This document shows, piece after piece, positions 44,962 through 55,813 of a stretch of 64,000 bases of DNA (the stretch's first letter is position 1; each line of letters opens with the position of its first letter). Position numbers and translations under genes: made by a program. Under the pieces are notes generated by a model that was given only the letters and a program-made list of their open reading frames with translations, did not search any database and was not told the origin of the DNA. The DNA is taken from assembly GCA_030760725.1 (NCBI GenBank), contig JASWHV010000012.1, forward strand, positions 19,792,368 to 19,856,367, read 5' to 3'. This DNA comes from Neostapfia colusana. Lineage: Eukaryota > Streptophyta > Magnoliopsida > Poales > Poaceae.

Positions 44962-47770
44962 TGTGGCGGACCATGATCCGCTCATCCAGGATCACAGAGG
45001 GTGTTGCCGCACAATGCGACACCCGACAGCACACATCATAAGGATACATTGTATTACATTGAAAACCAACTGAAATGTACAAAGTAGTACAATACTCAGT
45101 TACAAACTAAGGTATACATTACACAGCGGAAGTTTTAATTTATACAACTCACGCCCGCCTATCTAGCAATAGTCGGTTGCCAGCACTAGGGCAATTCACA
45201 CTAGCTGCACTCCTCAGATCAGCGCAGCGTGTACGGCTCCCACTCAGCCGTGGTCCCCGACGGAGGGTAACCCTCGCCGGTGGACTCGTAACCCTAGTCC
45301 GTGGGTGGCTCCTCACCTGAAAAGAACTTAAGCAGCAACCGTGAGCACGATGGCTCAACAAGACTTCCGGAGTCTCCTCGCCTTTGGCGACTACACGTTA
45401 ATGAGATACTACATGTCAAATCAAATGCAATGTATAAACTTGAATAAGTAATTACTAATAACTCTAGCTAGCCCTCCCCTTTGGTTCTAAAATTTTTATG
45501 GTGGCTTGGTAGGGTCCTAACCAGAGTCTTGACCAAGTTTCATTTGAAACAAAGTTCATTTGAGCCTTTTACAAATAAAAGCCTATTTGGTCAATATTTG
45601 AGCCTCTATGTAATTCCAGGGGTTTTCATGGCTACAACCATTACTTTCTGGAAACTAAAATTTAAGATGGTTCTAATGGAATTGGTTTCATGTAGTTTGA
45701 AGAATTCTAGAGGAAGTTATGTCCTAAACAAGATTTGAGAAAATCTGAAAAATGATTCTGTACATTTTTCTATTTTCTCAGGACAGTTCATTTAATCACT
45801 CCATTAGGGGGACTAAATGAACATGGATGAGTCTGAAAATTTTACTGTGACTCAAGGATATTCCAATGAACCTCTCAGCCAAATTTCAGAATTTTTCATG
45901 AAGTAATACTCCAGATAAAATTCCTAACAGTTTAAAATTTAGGGATTCAATTCCAGAAATTTATTAAGTTCCATGAGCTGAAATTGGTATTTCTGGAAAG
46001 TACTCAGAATTCTAAGTTAAGCAAAATTTGGTTCACTGGATTTGGAGCTTCCTAGCAAAAGTTCTAAGCATTTGAAGATTGAACCGAGTTTGAAAATTCA
46101 AATATAGTTTAAACTGTCGGGTGGGGTCCCCGGGCTACGTGTCAGCCTCCCAGCTAACCCACACAGGAGCCCGCAGAATCACCCGCGCAGCCGCACGGGA
46201 TCCCGGTGCTGCAGCAAATCCGGGGTGCTCTTGGCAGAGACCGACACGCGGGGCCCGCGGAGCTTCTTCAACCTCGCGCTCCCGAGGCTCCCCGCTGCCC
46301 ACCTCGCCGGAATACTTGCCGCCGGGCGTCCTTCTGCTCAACCTCCAACGGAACTCACCGCCTGTGCATATTTCGGTCTGGGGAACACTGTGGTGCCCTC
46401 AACGGAGCTCGGCAACGGCCGGAATAGTGCTCCCGACGGTAACAGTCGCCGGGAGCTCATCGGCGACGTCAAACTCAGTGTCCTCTGCACCTTTTTCGAT
46501 GTGGTTTGCTCGGGAAGCTCCGCTGACACCTGCTGATCATTGACATGTGCACCGATCCCCGTGAAAACGGCTGCAACTACAACCTCACCGGTGAGGTGCC
46601 CTGTTCTCCGCCGCCGGGAAAAAAACTTTGACAGAACTAAGGCCCTAGTGCATGGAACTGGCTGCTACTTGATCGAGGAGGTGCGCTAGGTATTCTAGAG
46701 CGTGTGTAAGCTATAGCTTGATTGGCGGTTGCTCCTGTGCAACAAATTTCGCCGTAGACCAAATTCTAACCCTAACACGCCCCGAAGAGGAAAACCAGGA
46801 ATTCTTGCTTTACATCGCCGGAACTGGCACAAGGTTTCCTCCTACGGCTTCAGCACAAGTAGGCGCACCTTTTCTTCTCTGTTGACGGCGCGTGAAACCG
46901 TCGGGATCGGCCGGTCGCCGGCGCTCAGAGGAGGCGGCGTCGAGTTCTTGCGCGGACACGGGAGAGTAGCTCGGGTTCTGCTCGTTTTCACTCGGGAAAC
47001 CGAAGGAGGGGCGAAGCAGCTCGTGCGCTGGACTTTGTAGCCACGTTTTTCACTGTGAGGTGGCGGTAACGATCATGCTGTCGGCTCTCCGAGCACCCGG
47101 CGGTCGCCAGCCTCGGGTTGAGTCGGTTCTGTGAAGCTGGGACACTGACCAGTGGGCCCTCCTCCTCCAATTATTTTTCTAATTTTTCACCACTGTTTTG
47201 CTGAAAATATCCCCAGCTACTCAAAATTGAATGTGAGACTTAGCTCCCAAGTCTTGGTTTGAATTTGAGTTCTCAAATTTGAATTTGTTTGGCTAAATTT
47301 GCTTCACATTTGAACTAAATTCAAATTCAGTTTTGAATTATTGCAAATTTAGCTCTTGACAAAATGAACTCCAATGGGGATGAAAATTGGTGGGTTAACT
47401 CAGAAAAATGTGCTGAGTTTGGATATGAAGCCAACTTTTGAATTTAAGTGATAAAAGTTGCTGCAATTTGAATTTACATTCAAATCTGCCTCTCTTATAA
47501 ATGCCTCCAAAAGTGCCTCAAAAAGTGTTGGATTTGCATGAAATTTGGCCTGAACCTTCCCAAGACTTTTTAAGTTCTAGGGGTGAGCTCAACCTCCCAT
47601 GTTCATGTGTAGAAATCCTACTTTGTGAAAGTTAGGGCTTTCTCCTCTAATCATCCTTTTGATGGAGGTTACTTGCTTTTCACAAATCTTCACAAGATAT
47701 CCACAACAAAATCTGTGGTGTTGTGAGGTGATGAAAAGTTTTTGTAAGTCCCTTTTCTTGGGCTTTTACA
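44962..47770 (-). repeat. 3' LTR of element C (internally deleted)
   Basis: Runs 2809 bp against 3844 bp for the 5' LTR. The missing part corresponds to 54754-55789; the junction is at 45365-45368 at ACTT, a word found at both edges in the 5' LTR. The deletion removes the putative intron and most of exon i. The terminal exon remains (45219-45316, minus) but has an in-frame TAG. The GC-rich block at about 46110-47160 contains only chance open frames. Confidence 0.92.
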
Positions 47771-47804
47771 TCCCTCCCCCCTTAAAAGAATCTCGTCCCG
47801 AGAT
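47771..47804 (-). promoter_or_regulatory. Polypurine tract and stem-loop of element C
   Basis: On the minus strand ATCTCGGGACGAGAT (47790-47804), then TTTTAAGGGGGGAGGGA (ending 47771) abutting the 3' LTR. Same arrangement as in A. Confidence 0.85.
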
Positions 47805-47836
47805 CACAAAAGAAGAGACAGCGATGTAAGAGGAAC

Positions 47837-50800
47837 TCACCCGTTTTGAGATACCATGAACTCCGGGTAATTTGAGCGAAGGAATCCCTCGCTCTCCCAC
47901 ATCGCTTCTTCGGCGGTGTGGTTGCTCCAGAGTATCTTGTAGAACCACAATGTTCGGCTACGCGTGGTCCGGGCTTTCTCATCAAGAATTGCCACCGGAT
48001 ATTCATCATATGTCAAATCCGGTTGCAACTTGACGATGTCTTCGGTAGGAACAGCAGCGGTATGCTTCAGACATTTTTGTAGTTGGGAAACATGGAAAAC
48101 GTCATGAACACCAGCAAGAGATGCCGGTAGCTCCAGTCTATACGCCGCTGGTCCGCACTTCTCGGTGATAGCATAGGGTCCAATGAAAAGGGGAGCGAGT
48201 TTCCCCCTCACGCCGAATCGGTGCACGCCTTTCATCGGAGACACACGGAGATACACGTGTTCTCCGACGGCAAAGTGCAGCGGTCTATGCCTCTTATCAG
48301 CGTAGCTCTTCTGCCAGGATTGAGCGGCCTTCAAGTTGGCTTGAATCGTCCGAACGCGCTCTTCGGCGTCGTTCACCACATCAACCCCGAATGTGACCCT
48401 TTCACCGGACTCGCACCAGTTTAATGGAGTGCGGCATTTGCGACCGTAGAGAGCTTCGTAGGGTGCCATCTTGATACTCGCCTGATATCCGTTGTTGTAC
48501 GAGAATTCCGCCAACGGTAGGTGAGCATCCCAGTTCCTACCATGGTGGATAGCACACGCCCTCAACATGTCTCCTAGTACTTGATTCACCCTCTCTGTTT
48601 GCCCATCTGTCTGAGGGTGATAGGCATAGCTCCTAATCAGCTTGGTACCCAATGCAGCGTGTAACTGCTCCCAAAAGCGAGATACAAATAATGCACCTCG
48701 ATCTGAGACGATGGTCTTGGGTACACCATATAAGCATAGAATCTTTGCTATGTACAGCTCCGCGTATTTGCCAGCATTGTAATGTGTATGCACCGGGATG
48801 ATGTGAGCCGTCTTGGTTAACCGGTCAACGATTACCCAAATGGAATCATGCTTGTTGGACGTCAGAGGTAACCCCACAATGAAATCCATGCTCACATCTT
48901 CCCATTTCCATGCCGGAATCTTCAGGGGTTGCAACAGCCCTGATTTTCTCATATGATCAGCCTTCACTCGTCTACACGTATCACACTCGGATACGTACTG
49001 CACTACCTCCCGCTTCATCCGCGTCCACCAAAATTTCTTTTTCAAATCTTGGTACATTTTTTTGCTGCCCGGGTGAATGGAGTATTTAGACAAGTGAGCT
49101 TCATCGAGGATCTTTCTCCTCAGCTCCATATTCCGGGGTACGACTATGCGGTCATTGAACCATAGCGTCCCCTCATCATCTTTCTGGAAACACTTGATCT
49201 CCCCGTGGTCTATCCGTCTCCGGAGATGTGCCATGCCCTTATCAACTTTCTGAGCTGCAATGATGTCCTCCATAATAGTAGGGATGAGGGCAAGGTTGTA
49301 CAGCGATCCATAAGGAACCAAGTATAAACTCGGCTCTTCCTCCACCACCGGTGTAATGGTGAGGTTATGGACATGTGATTTCTTACTCAGCGCGTCAGCA
49401 ACCACATTCGCCTTGCCAGGGTGGTAGTGAATCTCAATCTCATAGTCTTTGATTAGTTCTAACGACCTCCTTTGCCTCATGTTCAGCTCCTTGTGGGTGA
49501 AAATGTACTTCAAGCTCTTGTGGTCGGTGTAGAGATGCACCAAGTTCCCCAGGAGATAGTACCTCCACATTTTCAACGCCAACACCACAGCAGCAAGCTC
49601 AAGATCATGAGTCGGATAGTGCTGCTCATGGTTCTGAAGTTGGCGTGAGCCATACACGACCACCCGTCCTTCCTGCATCAACACGCAGCTGAGCCCAATA
49701 CCGGACGCGTCACAATACACGTCGAAGGGCCTGGTTGTATCCGGTTGAGCTAAGACCGGGGCTGTTCTGAGATGCTTCACTAATGCTTGGAACGCTCCTT
49801 CACACGCCGTATTCCAAACATATTTCATTCCTTTCTTTAGCAATTCTGTCATCAGCTTAGCGAGCTTGGAGAAGCTTGGAATGAATCTCCGATAGTATCC
49901 CGCTAACCCGAGGAAGCTTCTGACTTCATGGACTGAAGTGGGAGCTTTCGGTTTCAGCACTTGCTCTATTTTGCTTGGGTCAACTGCAATGCCTTCCACG
50001 GAGATGATATGTCCCGAGAATGGCACTTGGATGATCCAAAATTCGCATTTTCTGAACTTGGCGTAGAGCTTGTGGTCTCGCAATCGTTGAAGAACGATCC
50101 TCAAGTGTTCCGCGTGTTCTGCTTCTGTCTTGGAGTATACCAAGATATCATCAATGAAAACCACTACGAACTTATCCGGCTCCGGCATGAACACTGAGTT
50201 CATGAGATACATGAAATGTGCTTGAGCATTTGTGAGACCAAAAGACATGACGAGATATTCGTATAAGACATATCTCGTCGAGAAAGCCGTCTTCGGGATA
50301 TCCTCCGCTCGGATTTTTATCTGATGATATCCAGAGCGAAGGTCCATCTTGGAGAACACACTTGCACCCACAAGTTGATAAAACAAAATGTCAATGCGGG
50401 GCAGTGGGTACTTATTCTTGATGGTGACGGCGTTGAGCGGCCGGTAGTCCACACACAGCCTCAAGGTTTCATCCTTCTTCTTCACGAACAGCGCCGAGCA
50501 TCCCCAAGGCGAGGAACTCTGCCTAATGAAACCCTTGCTCAACAGATCATTGAGCTGTTCCTTCAGTTCAGCCAGCTTGTTCGGAGACATATCGTATGGT
50601 CTCCGGGAGATAGGGGTAGTCCCGGGTGCAAGCTCGATCTTGAACTCGACATCCCGCTCAGGTGGCATGCCCGGAAGATCATCCGGAAATACGTCGGGGT
50701 ACTCCCGGACTACGGAGATGTCCTCTAACTTGAGAGCTTCAGTATTATTGATTGCTGAAACCTCCCGGACTGGACTGTCTAATAGGAGGGACTGCGGACG

Positions 50801-50875
50801 GTGTAATGGGGAGTTGAGGTGAACCGTCCGTGATAATGTTTCCAGGACAGCGCCATGGTAACTTAGCCATGACAT
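47837..50875 (-). CDS. pol of element C (PR end, RT, RNase H, IN, chromodomain)
   Basis: A 1012-codon uninterrupted frame. Order: end of protease (MSWLSYHGAVLET), RT (RLCVDYRPLNAVT, catalytic FIDDILVYSKTE), RNase H (YCDASGIGLSCVL, YTDHKSLKYIF), integrase zinc finger (ending CDTCRRVKADH), catalytic core (MDFIVGLP, SDRGALFVSRFW, AYHPQTDGQTERVNQ), C-terminal FIGPYAITEKCG and a chromodomain-like end (ILWSNHTAEEAMWESEGFL). It is the only long intact Pol ORF here, about 80% like A's by eye. The frame is continuous with gag in the family; here a shift near 50880-50900 separates them, so the listed start is simply where the open frame begins. Unable to make Gag-Pol as it stands. Confidence 0.93.
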   Translation of the reverse strand: MSWLSYHGAVLETLSRTVHLNSPLHRPQSLLLDSPVREVSAINNTEALKLEDISVVREYPDVFPDDLPGMPPERDVEFKIELAPGTTPISRRPYDMSPNKLAELKEQLNDLLSKGFIRQSSSPWGCSALFVKKKDETLRLCVDYRPLNAVTIKNKYPLPRIDILFYQLVGASVFSKMDLRSGYHQIKIRAEDIPKTAFSTRYVLYEYLVMSFGLTNAQAHFMYLMNSVFMPEPDKFVVVFIDDILVYSKTEAEHAEHLRIVLQRLRDHKLYAKFRKCEFWIIQVPFSGHIISVEGIAVDPSKIEQVLKPKAPTSVHEVRSFLGLAGYYRRFIPSFSKLAKLMTELLKKGMKYVWNTACEGAFQALVKHLRTAPVLAQPDTTRPFDVYCDASGIGLSCVLMQEGRVVVYGSRQLQNHEQHYPTHDLELAAVVLALKMWRYYLLGNLVHLYTDHKSLKYIFTHKELNMRQRRSLELIKDYEIEIHYHPGKANVVADALSKKSHVHNLTITPVVEEEPSLYLVPYGSLYNLALIPTIMEDIIAAQKVDKGMAHLRRRIDHGEIKCFQKDDEGTLWFNDRIVVPRNMELRRKILDEAHLSKYSIHPGSKKMYQDLKKKFWWTRMKREVVQYVSECDTCRRVKADHMRKSGLLQPLKIPAWKWEDVSMDFIVGLPLTSNKHDSIWVIVDRLTKTAHIIPVHTHYNAGKYAELYIAKILCLYGVPKTIVSDRGALFVSRFWEQLHAALGTKLIRSYAYHPQTDGQTERVNQVLGDMLRACAIHHGRNWDAHLPLAEFSYNNGYQASIKMAPYEALYGRKCRTPLNWCESGERVTFGVDVVNDAEERVRTIQANLKAAQSWQKSYADKRHRPLHFAVGEHVYLRVSPMKGVHRFGVRGKLAPLFIGPYAITEKCGPAAYRLELPASLAGVHDVFHVSQLQKCLKHTAAVPTEDIVKLQPDLTYDEYPVAILDEKARTTRSRTLWFYKILWSNHTAEEAMWESEGFLRSNYPEFMVSQNG

Positions 50876-52372
50876 CCCTAAGATTGCATCAATCTTCTGC
50901 CCTCAAGAATAATCATAGTGGTGGGGTATATCTTCCCACCTAAGCACAGGGGTGCTTTCGGACATCATAGTTGCTGAAATCTTTCCTCCCGGTGAGCAGA
51001 TCATATAAGAACACTCGGTTGGAAAGGCTACCAGCTGATACTTAGCCACATATGATGCACTTATGAAGTTGTGGGTTGCACCAGAATCAAATAATATGAT
51101 GATGGCTTGGTCGTTGAGAGTAAACGTACCCACCAGCATGTTGTCTCCTTCTGGGGCGTCCTCATTGTCGAGGTGGCGAACGCCCCCAGTCCGCTGACCA
51201 TCCTTCTTGACCGGAGGTCGGCCTCGAGCACCGCCCTGGAACTGGGCTTGCCCGCTGCTCTGCTGCCCCTGGGGACAGTCCTTCGCGAAATGGCCCGCCT
51301 GGCCACACGTGAAGCAAGTGAAACGAGGCGGTCCTCCGCTGTTCGGCGGACGGAAACCCGGGGCGCGTTGTGGTGGTGGGAACGCCCGGGGTGTCGTCTG
51401 CTTCTGCTGCTGCTGTTGCGGTGGTGGCATCGGTGGTCGGAATGGGGGTGCCTGGAAAGAACGACCCCCGAACTGTTGAGGTCGCGCCGGTGGATGCCAC
51501 TGCGGTCCGGATGGTGTCCGATACACCATGCGGTACTTCTGGGGAGCGCCACCACCACTGCTGGGTGGAGTGCTGCGCTTCCTCTGCTCAGACGCCAGTT
51601 CTCGCTGAGCGTCTTCTTGCATGATCGCGGCATTGACGAGGTCGTTGAAGGTGCCGCGATTCCATTGAACGAGATGCGTCTTCATCTCGGGGTGTAACCC
51701 CCGATAGAAGTGCTCCCGTTTCTTCTCCTCGGTGGAGACGTAGTCCGACGCATATTGCGCCAGATGGTTGAAGGCACGGTAGTAGTCATGGACACTCCTC
51801 CCGCCCTGCTTCAGCTCCAAGAATTCTTGGAACTTCCTCTTCATTATCCGGGAGGGATATGATAGGCGCGGAACGCCTCCCGGAATTCTTCCCACTCAAC
51901 GGCATGGCCAGCCGGACGTGAGGCGACATAATTCGCCCACCACGCACCAATGGCACCGTGAAGCTGCTGCGCCGCGAACAGAGTCTTTTGCCGCTCCGTG
52001 CATTGGAGCAGCCCGAACTTGGACTCTATTGTCCGCAGCCAGTTGTCGGCCTCCAGTGGTTCTTCTGCTCCAGTGAACACTGGAGGGTGCGTACTCATGA
52101 AGTCCGAGTACATCACATCACGGGGCTCACGAGGCCCCGTCTCTTGACGCCCCCCCCCCCCCCGCCTGGGACGTATTCTGCACAATCGTGCGGAGCAGGT
52201 CGGTCTGCTCCTCACGATTCCCCACCAGTGCCGCTATCACATCCGCTAGAGTAAGCGGAGGCCGCGGTGGTGGTTGTTGCTGCGGGGTGCTGTCGTAGGC
52301 AGGTGGCTGGGAGTCATCACCTCCCTGCTGGCTAGAGCCACCCATCTCATGCGTGGTCCGAGTTCGAACCAT
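50876..52372 (-). pseudogene. gag and start of protease, element C
   Basis: ATG 52370-52372 (MVRTRTTHEMGG) directly after TTGCAG. Gag domain (YHIPPG, VHDYYRAFNHLAQYAS), zinc knuckle CFTCGQAGHFAKDC at about 51270-51310, and protease ILFDSGATHNFIS near 51080. Three frame changes: at a run of 15 C (52149-52163), near 51850-51895, and near 50880-50903. The C-run frameshift could be real or an assembly length error. Confidence 0.88.
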
Positions 52373-54332
52373 CTGCAACCATACGACAATAGACATCAGT
52401 CCCGCAACATATTTCATGCAGTCAAAAAAATAGGCGCAAAACATAATGTCAGTAAAACATGCGATACATCTCGTATGTAGATAATGTAATAATTTTGCAC
52501 AAGCTACACCATTACCAGACCAAATACAAGCTAGTTAAATCCAGATTTACGGACTTCCTCTTTGGAAGTTCATCACAACTAGGTTTGGTCACTACGAGAC
52601 GTTACTATCGCTTTGTCATCACGTATACCACCCCTTTTATCTTCAATACGACACAAACATGGTCTCTAGCAAAAGAAACTTGAGTAAGGCATATACTAAA
52701 TCTTTCACTAGTTGAAGATAACCACTCCTGAGTATGTTCTACCCCATTGGACGTACTTAAACACCCTAGGGCACAACAATCTCTCAAATAAGTTCAACTG
52801 TCATTCCTCTGTCAGAATGACCAGTTTCAACATATCCAAGATTTTGATCTGGTTCTGGGCATTTTCATGACACACGCTGAATACCAAAGTTAAAGTTAAC
52901 TTCAGTATCTTTCCAACGAATACTTATTTGCCCTCAGATCAGCTCTGGTTAAAAAGTTGTGGTAATTCAAATCAACAGAATTTCTGGAAGAATTTCAACA
53001 GCACCTCCTTTGGGAAGTTGCTGTTTTCAACTTTGATTTCCACTGAATTCTGTGCTGAAATTTTAGAAACATTGAATTACAAAGATATAACACATCTTCT
53101 ACCCTTTCTAAATTTGTATCATATGACAATTTTAGATTTTTCTACTGGGAGTTATGCTTGAAAAACCGAACAGTCCAGAGAGTGTTTAACTCTTCTGGTT
53201 CTGGACAGTTTACATTCCTCTGGAATTTAGGCCATCTTAAGATGTGTTTCAGCTCTGGAAGTCTACCACAAAGTTGTAGAGTACTTAAATACCTTTCCAG
53301 AACTATATACTACACCTCCCTGGGCTAAAAGACCTGTGAGGCATGCTCTGTTAAAATTCAGCAAACTTGCTCCCAAAAAAGAGCACTCTGTTTTTCAATC
53401 CTTTAGAACTACACTAATCAACTATCAAATTTTTCTACCCAACCAGGGTCCTAAATGTTGCAACTTAGTGATTTTAGTTCCTTGTTATTATTACCTTTCA
53501 TGCACATGCCTATGATATGTCGGTACTACGTTCCTCACAAAAGAAAATTCTAACCGGATTATACCGGCATATACATCTCAAGTGTGGCACTAAACGGTCT
53601 CTCGCACACGTTTACTACACGGATACATACGTGGTTAGTACCTGCAGAAGACCACAAAATAGTGATGTACTCAAAGGTTTTGTTTCCATTTCAGGCAGGA
53701 CCATATTTGAAATTAAATACAAACGCCCGTATCATTGCCATACGGCCGTCCTTGAGTTAAGCCACGTCTCAAGGTACGTGATCGTGTTTCAACACCACAC
53801 GATGGGGAACCCGAGTAGATCATGAACAGGTCGTCACAGTTGGGAATGTTATAAACCCAACGGATACCACCTACTGCCCTGCAGGGCACACTGATGGCAA
53901 GCACTGCGTATGTCCTCCTGGGCTATTTCCAGACGAACACACTCTCGCGTTACTGACCACACGATGGGGTCTCCACTTACTTGCCTAATGCACGCTAGGG
54001 ATCAGCGTTTCATATGAACTCAGGAACATGAAGAGTCCAAGAGTTTCATATTAACATCTCACACCAAGCTGTGAGACCTATCCTTGAACCACGTTCTCGT
54101 CAGGGGAGCTAACCGAAATTGAACTGCTTTCGGTGGCATTCCTTACCATTCTTACCAGAGCGTAGGTGCGTCTTTACATAATAAAAATTCAGAATTATAA
54201 CACATATGTTAGTCTTGCCACTTTAAGTAACTATGCTAATATAGTCCTTACTTGGGCAAACTACCGAATCCTCACCGTAACCCTAAGTTTTCCCGTAATA
54301 CAGTCCTTAAGTACTGTGCTATCCCCAATGCG
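52373..54332 (-). other. Element C leader (no gene, no orf0)
   Basis: 1.96 kb between primer site and gag. Partly homologous to A's leader (for example 53940-54330). The orf0 position holds AT-rich sequence without a long open frame. Confidence 0.75.
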
Positions 54333-54344
54333 GCTCTGATACCA
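54333..54344 (-). other. Primer binding site of element C
   Basis: The plus strand GCTCTGATACCA is the initiator-Met tRNA site on the minus strand, 3 nt from the LTR. Confidence 0.95.
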
Positions 54345-54605
54345 GGCTGTGGCGGACCGGGATCCGCTCATCCAGGATCGCAGAGGGTGGTGCCGCACGA
54401 TGCAACACCCGATAGCTCACATCATAAGGATACATTGTATTACATTGAAAACCAACTGAAATGTACAAAGTAGTACAATTCTCAGTTACAAACTAAGGTA
54501 TACATTACACAGAGGAAGTTTTAATTTGTACAACTCATGCCCGCCTATCTAGCAAAAGTCGGTTGCCCAGCCCTAGGGCAACCCACACTAGCTGCACTCC
54601 TCAGC

Positions 54606-54703
54606 TCAGCGCGGCGTGTATGGCTCCCACTCAGCCGTGGTCCCCGACGGAGGGTAACCCTCGCCGGTGGACTCGTAACCCGAGTCTATGGGTGGCTCCT
54701 CAC
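54606..54703 (-). other. Putative LTR terminal exon (98 nt), element C
   Basis: After GCTTTTCAG. Phase 1, open to TGA, with motif YESTGEGYPPSGTTAEWE, nearly the same peptide as the solo LTR copy (29448-29545). Confidence 0.5.
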
Positions 54704-55732
54704 CTGAAAAGCACTTAAGCAGCAACCATGAGCACGATGGCTCAACAAGACTTAACCGACTCACCTAGGCATGAAACTCTACATGTAGTGTACAATGAAC
54801 CTGGGACGGTAAGATTGCAGCAAACAGACACGCCTACAAGTTCCTCCTTCGTTCATCTTTTAGCCACAAGTTAACAGATCATGAATATGAAATTTAGTGA
54901 GCAATATTTGGTGGCACACATGTAACAATACACTTATATCATAACAGCAATATTGAATCATAACATTTCATACATTAGCCTACATCACGACTCAGTGAAC
55001 AAGCGGTACTCATAACCACGAGGGACGGTGAATCGACTCGATATACACCTGCAGGGATACCCAAGGAGCACGTCACGTACGCCCACCCATGGAGCTGCAC
55101 AGAACTCTCACTCGATGTCGTACGGGACAACCTTTCACCCAACAGCCCAAACGTCAAACCGGTCGCACCGAAACGAGCAGGAGGTTCCCTACACGGAGCA
55201 TCTCTCTATGCCCGTTAGCAGATTTCCACCTTGCTGCCCTCAGCCTACACCTATAAATCGGTGCGTTATGCCTCGACGCCCGGAGGTATAGGTTACATCG
55301 GTTTATCGGGGCCCATATATCTGATATGCCTTCGGTACGTTCAATACTTGTTCAGCAGGGCCGCACACGGATCGGTCCTCAATCGACACAGACAGATCTG
55401 CGCACACAAGACTTCCTCTTGCTGCGCCCTAGCCCCTTCCTAGTCTCATTTTCATTACTAAAGTGATCTCACATCACTCGAACCAATCCCGTGTGTCCCA
55501 AGCTTAGCTTGCGAGTAGATTCCAACTACTCGACTTGTACCGAAGTCCTATGAATCATTAAGCATAGCCTGTCTACTCGAGGCCTTAGACACTACCCTCA
55601 CTCTTATGGGAAAATTCTGGTTATGCAATTGGGGTTTCATACCTCCTACACCGAATGCACATACATACTTCACACCACACATGTAAACAAAGCAAAACTT
55701 TATAAACAGGGTTAGTGCAAACCGGGGCTTGC

Positions 55733-55813
55733 CTTGTTGCTGCTGGTTAGGGGTTAGTTCTTCATCTGGAAGGAGGATGTCAAGTACTTCCGGAGTCTCC
55801 TCGCCTTCGGCGA
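55733..55813 (-). other. Putative LTR exon i (81 nt), element C
   Basis: Acceptor ACGTGTAG, donor AAG|GCAAGC, phase 1. Motif EGEETPEVLDILLPDEE then QQQQ. The putative intron to the terminal exon is 54704-55732 (1029 nt). Confidence 0.5.
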
